From assembly GCA_016081115.2 (NCBI GenBank), contig CM071935.1:53616680-53680679 (forward strand): a DNA stretch of 64,000 nucleotides. The letters run 5' to 3'. The translations under genes were made by a program, and so were the position numbers. Below the pieces are notes generated by a model. That model was not told the origin of the DNA. It did no database searches and saw only the letters and a list, made by a program, of their open reading frames with translations. This document shows positions 34,714 to 45,710 of the stretch, piece after piece. This stretch comes from Rehmannia glutinosa (taxonomy: Eukaryota > Streptophyta > Magnoliopsida > Lamiales > Orobanchaceae). Within the stretch, counting starts at the first letter, position 1, and every line of letters starts with the position of its first letter.

Positions 34714-34721
34714 TATAAATA
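34714..34721 (+). promoter_or_regulatory. TATA box in C's 5' LTR
   Basis: CTATAAATAG context typical of plant core promoters; repeated in the 3' LTR at 40796-40803. Confidence 0.7.
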
Positions 34722-35434
34722 GAGGAAGATTTGAAACACAACAATAAGAGAGAACAACACAACACAACAAAATATTCTCAAGCAAACACTTGGTCTTCTA
34801 TTGTCATTATTCTTGTTATAATTTGCCTAGCTTATCACTTTCACATCCTTGAGGTCTAGGCTAATCTTGATTACACTTGCACTTAATTGTATTATTCATT
34901 ATCGAGTTGTAATCTTGAATTTTTGGGTTATCATTCAACACAAGATATCCTTGTGAGTGTTCTTGTGGTAAGAACACACTTGGGTGATCTAGGTGTTAGG
35001 TGTAAGAAGATTGTGGTAATCTTCTTGTTGAGGTGTTGAAGAATTTGGTATTCTTCAAGGTTGAAGATTGTGGTAATCTTCACAAGGTGCCGTTGGAGAT
35101 TGTGGTAATCTTCAAGTGAGATTGTGGTAATCTCAAAGGTGGTGTTGAAGAAGAGTGTGGTGCTCTTCAAGGTGTTGTTGTAAGTTGGTGTTGTATTAAT
35201 TTTGGTAATTAATAAAATCTTTTTTCTTTTTGAAATCCATCCCGGATATACTGGGGTGGTAGAGGATTAGGCCCTAGGTGGGTTGAACCTCTATAAATCG
35301 ACGTGTGTTGTTTACATTCCGCACCTTCTATATTGTCTTGGCTTGTTTTGTTTGAAAAAGAGGGTAAAATCGAAAAGATGGAGATAATCTATTCACCCCC
35401 CCTCTAGATTATTGTAGCCGCTTGGACTTACAAG

Positions 35435-35447
35435 TGGTATCAAAGCC
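35435..35447 (+). other. Primer binding site of element C
   Basis: TGGTATCAAAGCC two bases after the LTR, complementary to the initiator tRNA-Met end with one change from the A/B form. Confidence 0.8.
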
Positions 35448-35973
35448 AAACTCTTTGGCAAGCTCGTTTCACATCGCGAGTGAAGAGGAACGATCGTCGG
35501 CTACGAATGAAGCTCATCTTTCCGGCACCTCCACCACCAAGCCACCTCGATTCAATTCCAAAAAATTTACATTTTGGAAAGAAAGAATGGAATGCTATTT
35601 ACAAGGTTGCGGGTTCGATATTTGGAACATCGTCATCAATAGAGAATCCATTCCGATGAAAGACACACCATACACCTCCAAAGCTCTCAAGGAGCTCAAT
35701 GATGAAGAAAAGAAAATCATCTCCTTAAATGGTAAAGCTCTCAATATTTTGTATTGTTCACTTACTAATTTGGAATATGAACATATTGTAGGAATTCGAT
35801 CGGCTCATGGAGTATGGCAAAAATTAGAAGCCATTCATGAAGTATATACAAATGATAGGAGCAACTCAAAAGCATCTACTTCTCAAAGAGATACAAGGTC
35901 AAATCTAAGAAACAAGCCTTTTACAACTTCCAACTATGAAGTAGTCAAACAATGTCTTATGGGCATCGAATAA
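35448..35973 (+). pseudogene. Element C, gag N-terminal part
   Basis: An open frame runs through ATNEAHLSGTSTTKPPRFNS, KKFTFWKERMECYLQG and IVGIRSAHGVWQKLEAIHE and ends at a TAA (35971-35973). FW-x4-M and VWxxLEAIHE are typical of the copia gag (UBN2/DUF4219 type). No ATG lies in frame before MECYLQ, so the original start is lost or changed. The block after HEVYTNDR differs from the usual gag and may mark a deletion. It would form the particle shell. Confidence 0.75.
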
Positions 35974-36867
35974 GAAAATGAGGTATGTCTTAAACCCTCT
36001 ACTTCCTATGATATTGTTATTCAAAATGATTATAGTGATTTACAAAATGACTTTGATGATCTTCAAAATGAATTCAAAAGTTTACTTGTTAAGTACAAAA
36101 ATTTGAAAAAGGAATTTAATGTTTTGAAAAATGAAAAGGATAGTTTATTTACTTCCTATGAATCACTATCATGTGCTCACACCACCACACTTGACAAGGT
36201 TAGAAACCTTGAAAAAAAAATAGTACTCTTGTTGAGTATCATAAAAATAATTTATCAAAATCCAACCAATCAATAAATGTTAATGGTTGTGAATAATTTG
36301 AATAGTTTGAATAGTGAACTTGATCATGAGCCTAATATTGTCAAGCATATGAAAAAGAATCGAGTTCCTATACATGTTAGTAATATTACTTGCTTTTATT
36401 GCGGTAAAAAGGGTCATACGGTAAATACTTGTCGGGCTAGAAATAGCTCAAATTATCTTTGGAGACCTAAAAGTCTCAAGACTAATCCCAAAAGACCCAA
36501 ACACTTGAGGATATCACAAAACAATGTTATATTAGGTACCCGACGAAATAATAATCGAAGAAAATTCATACCGCCAAGAAAACATCAAATGACCATTTCA
36601 TTTGATCAAAGGAGAAAACATTTTCAACAAAGTCATTTTCCAAGAAGAGGAAATAATCAAAAATGGGATGAACAAAATCATTGGAAGTGGCAAAGACATC
36701 ATCAACAAGATGATTTTCCAAGAGAAAGACACTTTCATAAATGGGAAAGCCACAATGCTTGGAAATGGAGCAATTGGAGAAATCATCATCAACAAGAAGA
36801 TTTTCAAAAGGGAAGATACCATCAACAATGGGAACGACACAACCCATGGAAATGGCGAAATTGGTAA
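35974..36867 (+). pseudogene. Element C, gag C-terminal part with zinc knuckle
   Basis: Begins with a coiled-coil stretch (DYSDLQNDFDDLQNEFKSLL, about 36027-36086) and has a frame change near 36230. From 36277 it is open to 36867: CFYCGKKGHTVNTC is a full CCHC knuckle, followed by an Arg/Lys-rich part and a His/Trp/Gln-rich tail with about 24-residue repeats (WKWQRHHQQDDF, WSNWRNHHQQEDF, WERHNPWKWRNW). The knuckle binds RNA in packaging. The tail is not a domain I recognise. Confidence 0.75.
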
Positions 36868-37714
36868 ACCGTATCTCCCTATTTAAATATGCATTTTATT
36901 TTCTTTGCATGTTTTTTTTGTGTCTTTATTGCAATACGAGTTTTCATATTTTTAAAATTTAGGTCTTCAATATATTTGTGAATTTCAAAATATTTTTGAA
37001 AAGAAGACCTTGCATGATGTTTCTAAAACTCTTGTGCATTTAATTAGACTTATGTGGTTTATTATCTCCTATGTAGTTATATAGCACAAGCATGCTTAAG
37101 ATATCTCTTATTGCTTAGCCTACACATGTATTATTGTGTTTGTGCAAAATTTGGTTTAAGAATTGTGTAGGATTTACATATCTCTCTACATATGGTTATC
37201 TACTCAAGAGAAACATGAACTATCGAGGTACGCTCATTATTGTTATTCATCTCATAGACTCGATACATGTTGTTCCATATGCCTATGTGCTTATTTTATA
37301 CAAGTGCCATTAAGATGATGTTTTGATTTTTGAGAAGGTATTATTTAACATAGCTTGTTTTATCCAAGACTTTTAAAGGATTATATTTTGTTTTGATAAA
37401 ACAATTGATCTTCTAGTTATGCATTTTATTGCACATAAATGCCATTATTCTTGGATGTTTATGTCAAAGCTCTTGTTCATATGATTCTTGTGATTGAGGT
37501 CTCAACTATGTGCTCTCGTATTTTCATATTTCAAAAGAGACCTTATATAGCTTTCTATAAGCTTATTTGAACTTACATGGTGTAGTATATTCTTGATGAT
37601 TTTCTTTAAGCATAGTATGTGTTACTTGTTATAGTGTCTCTATCATTCGATATTACTATGCTCTTGTGCAAGATTCTTTGTTGAGATTTTGCAGAAATTT
37701 TTGGTATTTCGGAA
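36868..37714 (+). other. Element C internal region, no coding domain seen
   Basis: AT-rich, stops in all frames; probably decayed pol or filler. Confidence 0.4.
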
Positions 37715-38260
37715 CAAATTTAAGGAACAAGGCAAGGTTAGTAGCCTAAGGGTATTGTCAAGAAGAAGGTAATGATTTTGATGTAATATTTGCACTCATA
37801 GCACATTTAGAAGTTATTTGCACTTTACTTGCCCATTCTTGTTTTGAGAAAATTTCAAGCTTTACCAAATGGATGTTAAATCCAATTTTCTAAATGGTTT
37901 TATTCAAATAGAAGTCTATCGGAGTTTAAAATTTTAGGCCAAATAATTTTTATAAAAGGCCTTGTACGGTTGATACAAGTATCCCGTATATGGTTTGATA
38001 GACTTAGCTTTTTTTGCAAAATAATTTTACAAGAGGTGAAGTTGGTACTACATTTTTATTGAAAAAGGGCAAGATTGTTTACTTGTGCAAATTTATGTTG
38101 ATATTTTTGGTGCTACTAATGAATATTTGTGCAAGATATTTTTTCAAGTCAATGCAAGGTGAACCTAAGATGATCATGATGAGGTAAGCTCAAATTCGAT
38201 CATTGGAATTCAAGCTCAACAATGCCAAGAAGGTGATTATATTCCACACTCAAAAGAAGA
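37715..38260 (+). pseudogene. Element C, reverse transcriptase scraps
   Basis: NKARLVA, a stop, then GYCQEEGNDFDVIFALIAHLEV corresponds to the RT start (compare NKARLVAKGYCQEEGIDFDE in B). Further on, MQGEPKMIMM recalls the LMQGKFEMSMMGE block. The parts between are heavily deleted and no catalytic motif remains. This shows C once had, or derives from, a full pol. Confidence 0.6.
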
Positions 38261-40004
38261 AGTGAGGCATTGAAGAAGAAAGAACCATTTCAACCTATAT
38301 GGCCACAAATGTGAAAATTGACAAAATGGTTGAAGTAGGCATTGACAAACAAATTCGAGGTATGTTCATTCGTTTATTACTCCTTAGACTCGATATTCTA
38401 TATGCCTTACGTCTATATGCTCGACTTCAAAAACTATCCCAACGAATCTCATTAAAGTGCCCTTAAGAGAAATTTTCAAATATTTGTGAGGCACTTATTC
38501 GTATGACTTGTTGTATCCAATATCTTAAAATGTTCTTATTTTCGGGATAACAAGTCCGGTGATAATAATTTTCTTTCAAAATATTGTTCGTCATAATCGA
38601 ACTAAACATATTGAGATTCGATATTTTTTTGGGATTGCATGTTTTAACAAAAACTTGAGATGTGTTTAATTCCGTCTCAAGGATAACTCGCGGACTTTTT
38701 AATCGTACACCGCCGAGTATTTTAATCCATTTCGAGCGTGATTATGACATAATGTATATTGAATAAAGTCTACGTTTGCATTTTTTGCACGTTTCTAAAA
38801 CTTAGGGGCGAAAAATCGGATTTTTGGTTGAAAATTTGAATTTTACTAAAACTGGCAAGACAGTGGGGTGATGAGGTTGAGGGAAACCGGTCGCCCTCAA
38901 CGTCGACCGGTCACCCTAAGCAAAATTTTGGATTAAAATCGTTCTGTCTCATGCCTTATTCATTTTAACCCATTTTTGCCATTTTTCGTCCCCTTTGCCA
39001 AATTCATACAAATTTCACTCAAAATTTGTTTTCATGCATTCAATTCATATCTTGGACCTTATATAGCATGTTTATCATCATCATCGCTCATCTTTACCGA
39101 TCAAATGGTAAGAATTTTCCTTTCTTTGCTCAATTGGGTTGAACCCTTGAGCTTGTGGCTTTCTTGTATATTTCTTGATGAAATTATCTTATGATCATGA
39201 TGAGCTTAGTTGTTATGTTGTATTGTATGATGTTTGATGTGAATTGGTGATGAAAATTTTTCGCTTGATTCATTTACAAGGGCTCTATACAACTTCTTTT
39301 AATTTTTACGCCCACAAAGTGTTCGATAAAACGTTTCAATGAAAAATTCATCACCTACATGATTCTCTAGTTTCCAAATGTCTTATATATTTATAGAGAT
39401 CATGTTTTGCAAATCAAATGAGTTTTCATAAGCTTCTACAAGTCATATGATCGACTTTTCCATCCTATTTGGTATATAAGCTTTAATGTTCAAATAGCTC
39501 GATAAATCGGAAAATTGCGCACTTTGATATGATAATATGATGTTTTTATCGTGCTAACATTCTTTTTGATGATTCCAAAGGGGGAGAAACAGGTTATAAG
39601 CTTATTAGCTCAAAGAAGCTAAAGTAAGCTCGAGAAAGAAGCTATAAGCTATGGCTTCTTAAAGCCATAAGTTGTGGATTATATTTAGTCCTTTGGTTTG
39701 TATTATGGACTTATATACTTGTCTAATGATGTTTTGTTGATAGGGGGAGATTATAAGCTCTTGTACTTAAGACCAATATGTAAAAGCCAAGCTTGTAGCT
39801 TGTGGTTGATTGCTTTTACATTACTTTTGTTGTGCACATTGATAGGGAGAACTTTTGCTATATATGTTTTAATATCTCTACTCCCATCCTTGTGTTTATA
39901 TTGCATGGAATGTTGTCGCTCACAACGGATAGTTCTCTTTAACCGGTAAAATTGTTTTGTTTTAAAAATCGACCTCGTTAAAATTGTTTTAGTTTGTAAT
40001 CATC
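38261..40004 (+). other. Element C, 3' internal region
   Basis: Mostly AT-rich and non-coding. An isolated ACCGGT pair like that of the LTR occurs at 38887-38918. Purine tracts AAAGGGGGAGAAA (39577-39589) and AGGGGGAGA (39742-39750) precede the final one, as described for multi-tract Sirevirus elements. Confidence 0.45.
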
Positions 40005-40018
40005 AAAAAGGGGGAGAT
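40005..40018 (+). other. Polypurine tract of element C
   Basis: AAAAAGGGGGAGAT directly before the 3' LTR, following CATC. Confidence 0.85.
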
Positions 40019-41508
40019 TGTTTGATAAATGGTTTTATCATGATTTTGATGATTTTGTTTTTATACCAAAACAATGATTTTAAAGGTTGTCCAAATACTC
40101 CTAAATGATTTAAAATGGTTTTAATATTTTCCGGAGTATTTCTTCAAGTTTTATTTTCGACAAAAATTGGACAACACATTTAATGATTTTGTATCAATGG
40201 GTTTTTACATCCAAACTACGTTTCTAAATGTTGTCCTAATACTCCCGATTGGTCTAAAATGATTTTACTATTTTTTCGGAGTATTTCTTGAAGTTTATTT
40301 TCAACACAAATTGGACAACTACTCTGTTTTGAGGTCAACCGGTCGCCGTATAGGGCAACCCGTACATGAAAGTTGTGGAAAACAGAAAACTTCATGTTTG
40401 CAGAAAATGGTGAGGGTGACCGGTCACCCTATAGGGCGACCGATGATGTCAATCGGTCGACCTATAGGGCGACCGGTACCTGAAGGTTTGTTCAAAATTG
40501 CAAACTTCTCTGTATTGGTTTTTTGAAGAGGGCAACCGGTTGGACCCTAAGGCGACCGGTCCCACCCGCCTCCGACCGGTCTCCCTGTGTAATTTTTGTG
40601 TAAAATTCATTTCAAACTTATCCCTGCGCGACCGATCGCACACCCTTTTTGACAGCAAACTATCCGTTGAGTTTGCAGACAGCTTTTCCTTAAAATCGTG
40701 GGATTGATTTCTAACAGCTATAATCTTGATTTTAATTGCAATTTTTTTGAAGATATCAGATTCCAAGAGGAGCCTATCAAGTATCAATCATCTCCTATAA
40801 ATAGAGGAAGATTTGAAGCACAACAATAAGAGAGAACAACACAACACAACAAGATATTCTCAAGCAAACACTTGGTCTTCTATTGTCATTATTCTTGTTA
40901 TAATTTGCCTAGCTTATCACTTTCACATCCTTGAGGTCTAGGCTATTCTTGATTACACTTGCACTTAATTGTATTATTCATTATCGAGTTGTAATCTTGA
41001 ATTTTTGGGTTATCATTCAACACAAGATATCCTTGTGAGTGTTCTTGTGGTAAGAACACACTTGGGTGATCTAGGTGTTAGGTGTAAGAAGATTGTGGTA
41101 ATCTTCTTGTTGAGGTGTTGAAGAATTTGGTATTCTTCAAGGTTGAAGATTGTGGTAATCTTCACAAGGTGCCGTTGGAGATTGTGGTAATCTTCAAGTG
41201 AGATTGTGGTAATCTCAAAGGTGTTGAAGAAGAGTGTGGTGCTCTTCAAGGTGTTGTTGTAAGTTGGTGTTGTATTAATTTTGGTAATTAATATAATCTT
41301 TTTCTTTTTGAAATCCATCCCGATATCTTTGGGGTGGTAGAGATTAGGCCCTAGGTGGGTTGAACCTCTATAAATCGACGTGTGTTGTTTACATTCCGCA
41401 CCTTCTATATTGTCTTGGCTTGTTTTGTTTGAAAAAGAGAGTAAAATCGAAAGATGGAGATAATCTATTCATCCCCCCTCTAGATTATCGTACCCGCTTG
41501 GACTTACA
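40019..41508 (+). repeat. Element C, 3' LTR
   Basis: 1,490 bases, highly similar to the 5' LTR; has an extra ACCGGT unit around 40414-40460 and small indels in the AGATTGTGG array. Confidence 0.95.
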
Positions 41509-41721
41509 AACTTTAGGTTAAACAGCCGAGTTATTCTATCAACAGCTCTATCGAGTCTGTTGAGTGGCTAACTTAGCTGAATAACCAACTTAGCTGTCCC
41601 TCAAGGACACAATTGTTTGAGTCAACTCAGTTGTAACTTTAAAAGGACTAAAATCGAAAATTTGGTAAGATTTATTCAACCCCCCATTCTAAACCTTATT
41701 TCACACCCCTTGGGACCTACA
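41509..41721 (+). repeat. LTR2 of element A, second part
   Basis: Continues the LTR after the duplicated AACTT and ends CCTACA, matching the end of LTR1. Confidence 0.9.
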
Positions 41722-42121
41722 ATAAAATCTAAAAATACAAATTTTAGAAATTAAAAATTAATTTTACATTACCATTATTATGATGCAGTTTATTTTTGTG
41801 CAAGTATTATATAAGATATTATCTAATTTATATTTTAGTTATGAATATATGAAGATACAAATTGAATAAATTAAAAGTGATCTTTATTTAAGTAAGAAAA
41901 AAATAATAACTATCCAAATCATGAGATCACAAATGTTACCAATTTTATGATTTAGCAATATAAGGTAGAAATTTAGATATATATAAAGAATAAAAATATA
42001 GAAACCGTCAAAATTAAAGAAAATGTAATAGTTGTCAACATTACCCAACGTTTTTTTTTTTTTTACATAATTTAATTACTTTATATAGTAAATCAAAATG
42101 GGCAGAAAAAATGATTAATTG

Positions 42122-42153
<32 letters not shown>

Positions 42154-43118
42154 CGCGTGCGTGTGTGTTTGTGTGAGTGCGCGCGCGTGTGTGTGTGTGG
42201 GTGTCAAAGTGAAAATCGTAAAAAAATGATTCATTTGATATATTATACGATAAAAATAGTTACAAAAACAAAAAAAATTATTAAAAAAGTTTCAAGAAAA
42301 AAAGAAAATATAAATATAAATAATTAATGTAGTGCACACATAAATTTAAAAAAAAATTGTAAAATTATAATTAATGGACAACCAAAAAATATCATTTCAA
42401 TAATAATGAATAATTTTAATTTTTTTTATTATACATAATATTTATAAGTTACTTTATTTATATATATAGATACATATAATGCTACGTATGAATATATGCG
42501 ATATATATAATATTTGGATACATATTTTGAGATATTTTTTTCAGTTAATGTAAGTATTTTTTAATTGAATTTAATTAACTCAAATATAATTCTATATAAT
42601 TATGAAGAAATGGGGTATGCTCGAATAACAACTATGCATATATTAACATGAATATACAAATTGATGTCCAATAGCCCGAATATACAAATTGATGTCCAAT
42701 AGCTTGAATGCATAATTTTTAAAGTCCATTATAAAATAAAAGTTTGAGTAATTATATGTTGTATTTTTAATTTGTATGTTTATTTTTATTTTTTATATGC
42801 AATATGAGTGTCAAACTGAAGATCGTGTAAAAATACGATTAATTTAATATATTATACGTCAAAAATGGATCAAAAATAAAAAAAAATATATTAAATTTTA
42901 AAAAAGAAAAAAAGATAAATATAACAATTAATGTAGTACACACACATATTTGGAAAGCTAATTTTTATATCATGTGTTGTCATTATTATATATATATTCC
43001 AGAATTATTTCACTAATTATCAAAATTGACTTTACATACTCTAATTAAATTTTACTATTTCGGGAGGGTGGTTTAGGCGGGAAAATTTTCGAGCTACTAT
43101 TTATAAGTGACTCTCTTA
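41722..43118. other. AT-rich region with a simple repeat and diverged duplications
   Basis: No gene. A (TA)n(GT)n(GC)n tract lies at 42121-42200. A 31-base unit is duplicated in tandem at about 42648-42708 (ATACAAATTGATGTCCAATA twice). Blocks 42200-42350 and 42808-42955 are diverged direct copies about 600 bases apart (GTGTCAAA, TATATTATACG, AATTAATGTAGT in the same order). Confidence 0.5.
42121..42200. repeat. Compound microsatellite (TA)n(GT)n(GC)n
   Basis: TATATATA, then GTGTGTGT, GCGCGTGC and again GTGTGTG. The ORF across it is an artefact of the repeat. Confidence 0.9.
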
Positions 43119-43703
43119 TCAATCCTATATACCAAAAGAAAAAACAAAAATGACACATGTCACCACCTCATTCATTTTGACATGTGTCAACTCCTAATAC
43201 TCCCAGGCATCCCTATCTACAAACTAAAGTGAATTGATAATATATTTTTGAATTTGAAAGATAATAAATTTAAAAGATAATAATAACAAATTTAAAAGAT
43301 AACAAGTAATCTAAATATCAAAAATTATCTACACTATCATTTAAAATTATTATCTTTTAAAAATATATTTGGTGTCTTCACGGTTATCTATGTGTCAATA
43401 CTATGTACATAATTAAAATATAATAACTTTAAAAGATAAAAGATTTAATCAAGATTCTAAAAGATAATATGTAATCCCAAAAAAAAAGATTAATTTGCTC
43501 ACAATAAAAATCGATGTTGATCAAATCTATCTCAATATATTTTTATTAAGAAATACTCTATTAGTTCAGAATATATATTTCTGAGTTTAAAAGATAACAA
43601 ATAATCCAAAAATTAAGTATTATATCTACACTATCTTTTAATTTTGTGACACTAAAATTTGGTCTTTGGCTAAATCTCGTGTAACACACGGGTGTTATTC
43701 TAG
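43119..43703 (+). mobile_element. Helitron copy 1, family 1 (non-autonomous)
   Basis: Begins TCAATCCTATATACCAAAAG after an A and ends with hairpin CTCGTGT-AAC-ACACGGG, seven bases, CTAG before a T. No Rep/helicase ORF. About 585 bases; closely parallels copies at 45910-46582 and 61611-61980. Confidence 0.75.
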
Positions 43704-43814
43704 TTATATATATATATGATCATTTGATAAATATATGAGATTATGAGTTGTTATGGACAAATTAGTTATTTCATTAAGCATTTTCTTTAAAGTAGTTCAT
43801 TTCATCATGAGAGA

Positions 43815-45120
43815 TCTTTTTTCTGCCATCCATACTATTCGGTTTTTTTGACTTTGTCACATAAATGTTTTTTGGGACACTTTATCTTCTGAAGTTCATG
43901 GGTCTTACACATAGTCTCCTAGGACTCACCACCGATAAAATATTCCACCGGAATCTTGTCATGTGTCATGCATGTGGGGGTTAAATTATCACTTGACTAA
44001 ACTTATACACTTCGTCATCTAAACTTTGTGCGATTGTTACTTTGTCATCTGATTGGCCACCTCGGTTTTTGAAAAACAAAAAATTTATATGTATATACAT
44101 TTATTTTATATTTTTTAATTTCTTGGTAAAAAATAAATAAATTTAACTAGTATTCACTTCAAAAAAAGATATTGTCAATAAACTTATTTTATGATCTTTT
44201 CTTTTTTGACTTTCTTGTAGAATAATACTTCCTGGATTTACTTTATTGGTTTATAAACTAAAAAAGTAATTAATGTTGATCTACTTTATCAAATTACAAA
44301 TAAAAAATATACATAAGCAATTATTTATCCATTTTGAGGTAAATAAAATAATATACATAAGTAAATATAAATTCTAATATATTAGAACGAATTTTCATAA
44401 ATAAATTTGTCTAAGCTCAAACAAAACAAAATAATATAAAATAGGTAGCAATAAAATAAAGTAGTTTGAACGATATGTTAAAAATCCTATACAATATTTT
44501 AAAAGTAGAAATAATGCGATTCATTAAAGTTGCGGAAGTTTTATATTTTTGATATTTACTTGAATTTATAAAAACATATTTTTAAAATCATTATATTATT
44601 ATAAAATTAACACTGGTGTATTTTATAATTTTTTTCCACTTCAAAATTCAAAGAGTTATTTTTCTAATTTTACTGTAAAAAGCAGTAAATTAAATAAGCT
44701 AAAAAGGAAGAGATTATAAAATAATTGTATTGGAAATATATTTTGTTGAAATGAATACTGGTTAAATTTACTTTTTTGTTCAAGAAATTAAAAAAGACAT
44801 AAAATAAATGTATATACATGTAAAGTTTTTATTTTTTTAAACTGAGATGGCAAAGTGCAAATCGCTCAAAGTTCATACGCAAAATAACAATCGCACAAAG
44901 TTTAGATGACAAAGTGAAATAACATTAGTATAAGTTGAGTCAAATGATAATTTTGCTCTCACATGCATGGCGCACGACAAGATTCTAGTTGAATATTCCG
45001 TCGATGGCAAGTCACATGAGATTATGTGCAAAATCCGTGAATTTCAGAAGGTGAAGTGTCCCTCAAAAAAGGTAGGTGGTAAAATCGGAAAAATTGAATA
45101 GTTCAGAGGGCAAAAATAAA
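43815..45120. mobile_element. Long-armed foldback element (MULE-like or foldback)
   Basis: Two arms of about 250-300 bases are inverted copies: left GGGACACTTTATCTTCTGAA (43874-43893) with the right arm reading GGGACACTTCACCTTCTGAA on the minus strand; AATCTTGTCRTG and CATCTAAACTTTGTGCGATT also pair. The inner part is partly inverted too. No transposase. Ends and target duplication are not resolved. Confidence 0.65.
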
Positions 45121-45452
45121 TTCCTACAAATGACCAAAATATCAACAGTGGACCAAAAATATGCAAACATATAAAATGACAAAATATCATCTGTGAGGCC
45201 AATATGGTATATAAAAAATAACATAACTGAAATTCTCCAAACGGGCAATAACATTATATCTATGTTTGATCATCAAGCCCTCAACAGCCTTTTATATTAG
45301 CTTTTCAACTAATATCAAATCAAAATTTCAGCATAAATGACAAGAACGCAGGGTCAATTCTGACTTTTCGGTGGCCGATGGCAAAAAGAAAAATAAAGAG
45401 GCATTTATAAAGATATAAAACTAAGAGTATCATACAAATAGATTTTCATTTT

Positions 45453-45710
45453 TCACCATCCAAAATATTGAAAATTAACTTGAAAGAGTGGTGGGCAAAC
45501 ACACAAGAAAAAATAAAATATCAAAAAATTATTTGAAAAATATAGATCTTCTAGCATTTGAGAAGAGAAATCATCAGTACGGTCTTCAAAATCAATTTTT
45601 TCCAACATCTCATTTTCAATGCATGAAATTGTTAACCATTTAATCTTTCTTAGGACATAGTTGAACGCAAATATGACTTTATCAATTTTAATTTGAAATT
45701 TCTTTCTCAT
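45453..45710 (-). pseudogene. hAT transposase C-terminal remnant
   Basis: The 85-residue frame includes KIKWLTISCIENEMLEKIDF and DFSSQMLEDLYF. It corresponds to the end of plant TTF-type hAT transposases (LxxLxIExE..KxIDFxDxxxDFA). The catalytic part and the zinc finger are gone. Its strand agrees with the orientation of hAT element 2. The same remnant occurs in hAT 1 at 28480-28525. Confidence 0.65.

Larger units (their letters stand above)
33971..35432 (+). repeat. Element C, 5' LTR
   Basis: 1,462 bases. Contains an ACCGGT-motif region (34280-34560), a TATA box (34714) and an AGATTGTGGTAATCT-type array (35000-35170). Shorter than the 3' LTR, mostly because one ACCGGT unit is missing. Confidence 0.95.
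33971..41508 (+). mobile_element. Element C, Sirevirus-like, mostly without pol, in LTR2
   Basis: 7,538 bases with LTRs starting TGTTTGATAAAT and ending CTTGGACTTACA. The 5-bp target duplication AACTT (33966-33970 and 41509-41513) is perfect, and removing the element restores the LTR sequence seen at LTR1. Primer binding site and purine tract are intact, but the internal region (4.6 kb) holds only a broken gag and scraps of RT. Its sequence is unrelated to A/B/D except for the shared Sirevirus-type signals. The two LTRs are very similar, so it is younger than its host. Confidence 0.95.
5005..41721. mobile_element. Composite nested retrotransposon locus
   Basis: The order is: truncated copia 3' end (5005-7353), LTR1 (7354-8677), element A internal region (8678-32654) interrupted by element B (8899-21456, minus) and a hAT element (27816-28697), then LTR2 (32655-41721) interrupted by element C (33971-41508). 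A's internal parts, with B and the hAT removed, add up to about 10.5 kb; B's internal region is 10.9 kb and the difference matches a roughly 330-base gag deletion at B's right junction. That bookkeeping supports the reconstruction. LTR1 and LTR2 belong to one subfamily (start TGTTAG), B and D to another (start TGTTGGG). Confidence 0.85.

Noticed and set aside
35000..35170. CRISPR-like direct repeats
   Set aside because: Units are contiguous, imperfect and lie in a plant LTR; no unique spacers or cas genes.
36566..36886. Overlapping ORFs in three more frames across the C gag tail
   Set aside because: The repeats keep several frames open; only the frame with the CCHC knuckle continues the gag.
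34931..41318. Minus-strand ORFs at 34931-35170 and 41013-41318 with repeated ITTIF words
   Set aside because: They are produced by the AGATTGTGG hairpin array in the C LTRs, antisense to the element's RNA.
42139..42327. ORF of 62 residues rich in Cys and Val
   Set aside because: Translation of a GT/GC microsatellite.
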